DNA from: Chitinophagaceae bacterium
GTDB lineage: Bacteria; Bacteroidota; Bacteroidia; Chitinophagales; Chitinophagaceae
Length of the DNA: 16,843 nucleotides
Direction: 5' to 3'
Assembly (NCBI GenBank): GCA_016786525.1
Contig: JAEUVW010000421.1
Location: forward strand, 1 to 16,843
In this document: in pieces, positions 15,043 through 16,843 of the stretch
Position numbering within the stretch: position 1 is the first letter of the stretch
Layout: every line of letters starts with the position of its first letter
Translations under genes and position numbers: made by a program
Notes under the pieces: model-generated
Database searches by the model: none
Seen by the model: the letters and a program-made list of their open reading frames with translations, nothing else
What the model was told of the DNA's origin: nothing

Positions 15043-15686
15043 GTTGTTCCGGTTGTACCCCGGTCATATTTATTCCACATGATGACACCGTACACGATGT
15101 GCATCAGCCCAAAGCCCGTTGCCCAGAAATACAGGCCCAGCGCCGGGAAGAACAGGCATATGGCGCCCAATATTACTTCTATTATGCCTAAGTAACGAAT
15201 ATCATTCAAAGTGAATTTGCCTGCGTTGTACAAACTCAGCCCGTAAAAAAGCAGGCAGGCCGGGGCGATGTATTGCAGGTCGTTATTGTACACGAAAGCG
15301 GACACCATAATGGCCCCTGTGCCCAGGGGTATGGCCAGGTTGTTCAGGAAGCGGCGTGAAGCGCTGTTCCAGATACTGCCGTTTTGCTTCCGGACCTTAC
15401 GCAGGGTGAACAGGAAGGCGCCCGCCAGCGCGATGATAAATACGGTAATACCCAGGTAGAACAGGTTGTTGCGCAGGTTGATGTACTGGTCCGTATCAAA
15501 GTTACCTCTTTCATTGTATTGCCTGTAGTACCGGCCCAGCTGCAGCCAGGCAATCGCTGAACCGCCCAGGGCCACAGCTCCGGCCCAGATACCGCTCCAG
15601 CCGCTCAGGGATAAAAAGCGTGTAGACCGCTCCATGATGTTCCTGATGTCTTTCAGGGCTTCCAGTTCCTGGTACTGTTCTTTCAT
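15039..15686 (-). CDS. Polytopic inner-membrane protein, unknown function
   Basis: A 215-residue membrane protein. A short polar N-terminus, MKEQYQELEALKDIRNIMER (1-20), looks like a cytoplasmic amphipathic helix. About six hydrophobic segments follow (24-48, 76-95, 117-133, 138-153, 164-181, 184-204), and the C-terminus is short and polar. I do not recognise a named family with confidence, but proteins of this type are commonly found upstream of the small wHTH gene in Bacteroidota. The stop codon overlaps the regulator's ATG by 4 nt, so the two are translationally coupled; a role as sensor or anti-regulator is possible but not shown. The frame is open back to a TTG at 15734, yet that codon sits inside the -33 element, so ATG 15686 is chosen. 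Confidence 0.82.
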   Translation of the reverse strand: MKEQYQELEALKDIRNIMERSTRFLSLSGWSGIWAGAVALGGSAIAWLQLGRYYRQYNERGNFDTDQYINLRNNLFYLGITVFIIALAGAFLFTLRKVRKQNGSIWNSASRRFLNNLAIPLGTGAIMVSAFVYNNDLQYIAPACLLFYGLSLYNAGKFTLNDIRYLGIIEVILGAICLFFPALGLYFWATGFGLMHIVYGVIMWNKYDRGTTGTT

Positions 15687-15692
15687 AAAAGC

Positions 15693-15709
15693 ACTTTGAG
15701 ATACAAAGT
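15693..15709. promoter_or_regulatory. Dyad (operator 1) at the envelope-operon promoter
   Basis: ACTTTG-AGATA-CAAAGT is a perfect 17-bp inverted repeat with a 5-nt spacer. It overlaps the predicted -7 box and transcription start and ends 7 nt before the ATG at 15686. It matches the dyad at 14710-14724, including the flanking TAAA. Confidence 0.6.
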
Positions 15710-15735
15710 AAATAATTCGAACGGCAATGGCCAAA
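15704..15735 (-). promoter_or_regulatory. Promoter of the envelope operon
   Basis: On the minus strand: TTTG (15732-15735), a 20-nt spacer, then TTACTTTG (15704-15711), one mismatch from TAnnTTTG. Transcription would start near 15697, about 11 nt before the membrane protein ATG. Confidence 0.5.
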
Positions 15736-15768
15736 TATTTTATTGTTTATTTTTTGTGAAAGATGGTT

Positions 15769-16386
15769 TCAGGATTTTGGTGTTTCGGGAAATTTTAAAC
15801 CTTTCCTGAGCAATACCTGTTTGCAGGCTGGGCAAAAATCCGTTTCTTCATCAGTGTGGTTTTTCCCCTTGGCATCGCGCATAAAGCAGTTTTGTACCGG
15901 GCAATGCGGCAGCCCTTGCGTGTGTCCCAGCTCATGGATCGCTACTTTGAACAATTGTACCCATTTGTCTTTTTCAGAAAGCCGGAAATCTGAAGCCACA
16001 CAGGCGTTTCCGGGGCAATAACCCAGTCCCATCACCCCCCAGTCGCGCTTGCCGTTTTTGCTGGTGCTGATGTCCTTGCCGGTCAGGCCGATCGTAATGT
16101 GATGGCGGGGCGTGTTCCTGCGCAGCTGTGCAATCAGGGAATCGGCGCGGTACCGCCCTGCGGGTGTATAAAAGGCTGATTCAGGCAAGCGGATTGGTTT
16201 TTTTAACGTCACGTAAGGGTAGACCTTCAATAGCTCTTTGTACACAAACTGTACTTTCCCGGAGTCAATGTCGGTATAGGGCTGCAGGTCAATCAGCATG
16301 GGTTCTGCAGCATTTCGCTTTGTAGAGCAGGCGGACCAGAAAATAAGGCAGCAAGCCAGTATAAAAACCCTGAAAGGTGTCTGCAT
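15769..16386 (-). CDS. Archaemetzincin-type zinc metalloprotease, probable lipoprotein
   Basis: A 205-residue predicted M54-family peptidase. The extended zinc motif HELGHTQGLPHC (151-162) is complete: three His ligands (H151, H155, H161), the catalytic Glu (E152), and the family-specific Cys after the third His. Then come C167, M169 (Met-turn) and the CPAC pair (C185, C188), giving a second structural zinc site. The spacing from the Met to CxxC is 15 residues here, while the published archaemetzincin pattern has 17. The N-terminus MQTPFRVFILACCLIFWSAC has a signal-like hydrophobic stretch ending in a lipobox-like SAC with C20, so it may be a membrane-anchored lipoprotein on the outside. The physiological substrate is unknown. 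It follows the substrate-binding-protein gene after 21 nt, so cotranscription is likely. Confidence 0.92.
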   Translation of the reverse strand: MQTPFRVFILACCLIFWSACSTKRNAAEPMLIDLQPYTDIDSGKVQFVYKELLKVYPYVTLKKPIRLPESAFYTPAGRYRADSLIAQLRRNTPRHHITIGLTGKDISTSKNGKRDWGVMGLGYCPGNACVASDFRLSEKDKWVQLFKVAIHELGHTQGLPHCPVQNCFMRDAKGKNHTDEETDFCPACKQVLLRKGLKFPETPKS

Positions 16387-16407
16387 AATTGAAGTGTAAA
16401 GTTAAGA

Positions 16408-16843
16408 TCAGATCGATTGCCGCAATTTCGCCAGGTAATCCGCAGCATACCGCATGCGGCTGCCGTACCAGCTGAACAGTTCCCCATCTACAAGCAAAAT
16501 CTTTGCATGGGGCAGCCGGGCCTGTATTTCGGCAACATGCTTTGCTGCAAAGGGGTAGGGTTCGGACGAGAGGAACACGAACTCCGGCTGCAGGCTTTCG
16601 AGCTCGTCCAGCGAGGTTTCGGGATAGCGTTCCTTCGCGGCATATACATTTTGCCAGCCCCCTTGGCCCAGCATATCATGAATGAAGGTATCTGTGCCTA
16701 CTGTCATCCAGGGATTGCGCCAGATGAAATAGGCTACTGTAGCGCTTTGCTGTACACAGGTAAGTTTGCTGAAACTATTCCTGATGCGGGTGCTCAGTTG
16801 GATAGCGGCCTCATCCCGACCCACAAGTGCACCCACTTGTTCG
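16408..16843 (-). CDS. Periplasmic metal/cobalamin-type ABC substrate-binding protein, 5' end cut by window edge
   Basis: The C-terminal 144 residues or so of a helical-backbone substrate-binding protein (BtuF / siderophore-binding class), open to the right edge. Evidence: VAYFIWRNPWMTVGTDTF, then HDMLGQGGWQNVYA, and the typical SLDELESLQPEFVFLSSEPYPF, which matches the 'dpEvI l.sspf' region of BtuF-like proteins. It ends in HAKILLVDGELFSWYGSRM, the usual final strand with W/G-S-R. The ligand (cobalamin, heme or a metal chelate) cannot be decided from this part. An internal GTG at 16836 is not a start, as the frame continues upstream. The signal peptide and any permease or ATPase genes would lie beyond the window. 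Confidence 0.85.
   Translation of the reverse strand, partial: EQVGALVGRDEAAIQLSTRIRNSFSKLTCVQQSATVAYFIWRNPWMTVGTDTFIHDMLGQGGWQNVYAAKERYPETSLDELESLQPEFVFLSSEPYPFAAKHVAEIQARLPHAKILLVDGELFSWYGSRMRYAADYLAKLRQSI

Overview
The window looks like a chromosomal segment of a Bacteroidota bacterium, most likely of the Chitinophagaceae or a close relative. Reasons: promoter -7 elements of the TAnnTTTG type with TTTG or TTG about 19-20 nt upstream, few Shine-Dalgarno sequences, a large secreted protein ending in a type IX secretion (gliding-motility type) C-terminal domain, and a wHTH-CreD cluster of the kind seen in this phylum. No rRNA, tRNA, CRISPR array or insertion sequence was found.

Left part (1-2317). 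A truncated xenobiotic-response-type HTH gene of the 'mobile mystery protein A' family lies at the left edge. It is preceded by a strong promoter carrying three near-identical palindromes at exactly 33-bp steps. Next on the same strand is lysS (class II lysyl-tRNA synthetase) with its own hairpin terminator. Middle part (2318-9884, all plus strand): a secreted beta-propeller / Ig-repeat adhesin-like protein with a T9SS sorting domain, a flavin-containing monooxygenase, a cytosolic FKBP-type prolyl isomerase, the hybrid malic enzyme MaeB, and a small DUF1905/YdeI-type protein directly behind maeB. The 170-bp gap at 9885-10055 between convergent genes holds several inverted and direct repeats.

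Right part (10056-16843, all minus strand). A compact run of seven genes reads leftward: polytopic membrane protein, winged-helix regulator, CreD, M23 peptidase, MpaB/DUF2236-type oxygenase, calcineurin-like phosphoesterase, and a GT-B glycosyltransferase. Junctions are mostly very short or overlapping (4-nt and 32-nt overlaps; gaps of 5 and 9 nt), with larger gaps of 64 nt before creD and 87 nt before the phosphoesterase. The set suggests cell-envelope maintenance. Both places where transcription could start (before the membrane protein and before creD) carry the same dyad, RCTTTG-N5-CAAAGTAAA. This makes the small winged-helix protein a plausible autoregulator and creD regulator. Further right are an archaemetzincin-type zinc protease with a lipoprotein signal and, cut by the right edge, a periplasmic metal/cobalamin-type substrate-binding protein.

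The most interesting regulatory signals are the phased triple operator at 404-487 and the paired dyads at 14710-14724 and 15693-15709. I found no obviously new multi-gene defence or mobile system fully inside the window. The left edge probably cuts one known but poorly understood pair (mobile mystery protein A with a Fic-domain partner).
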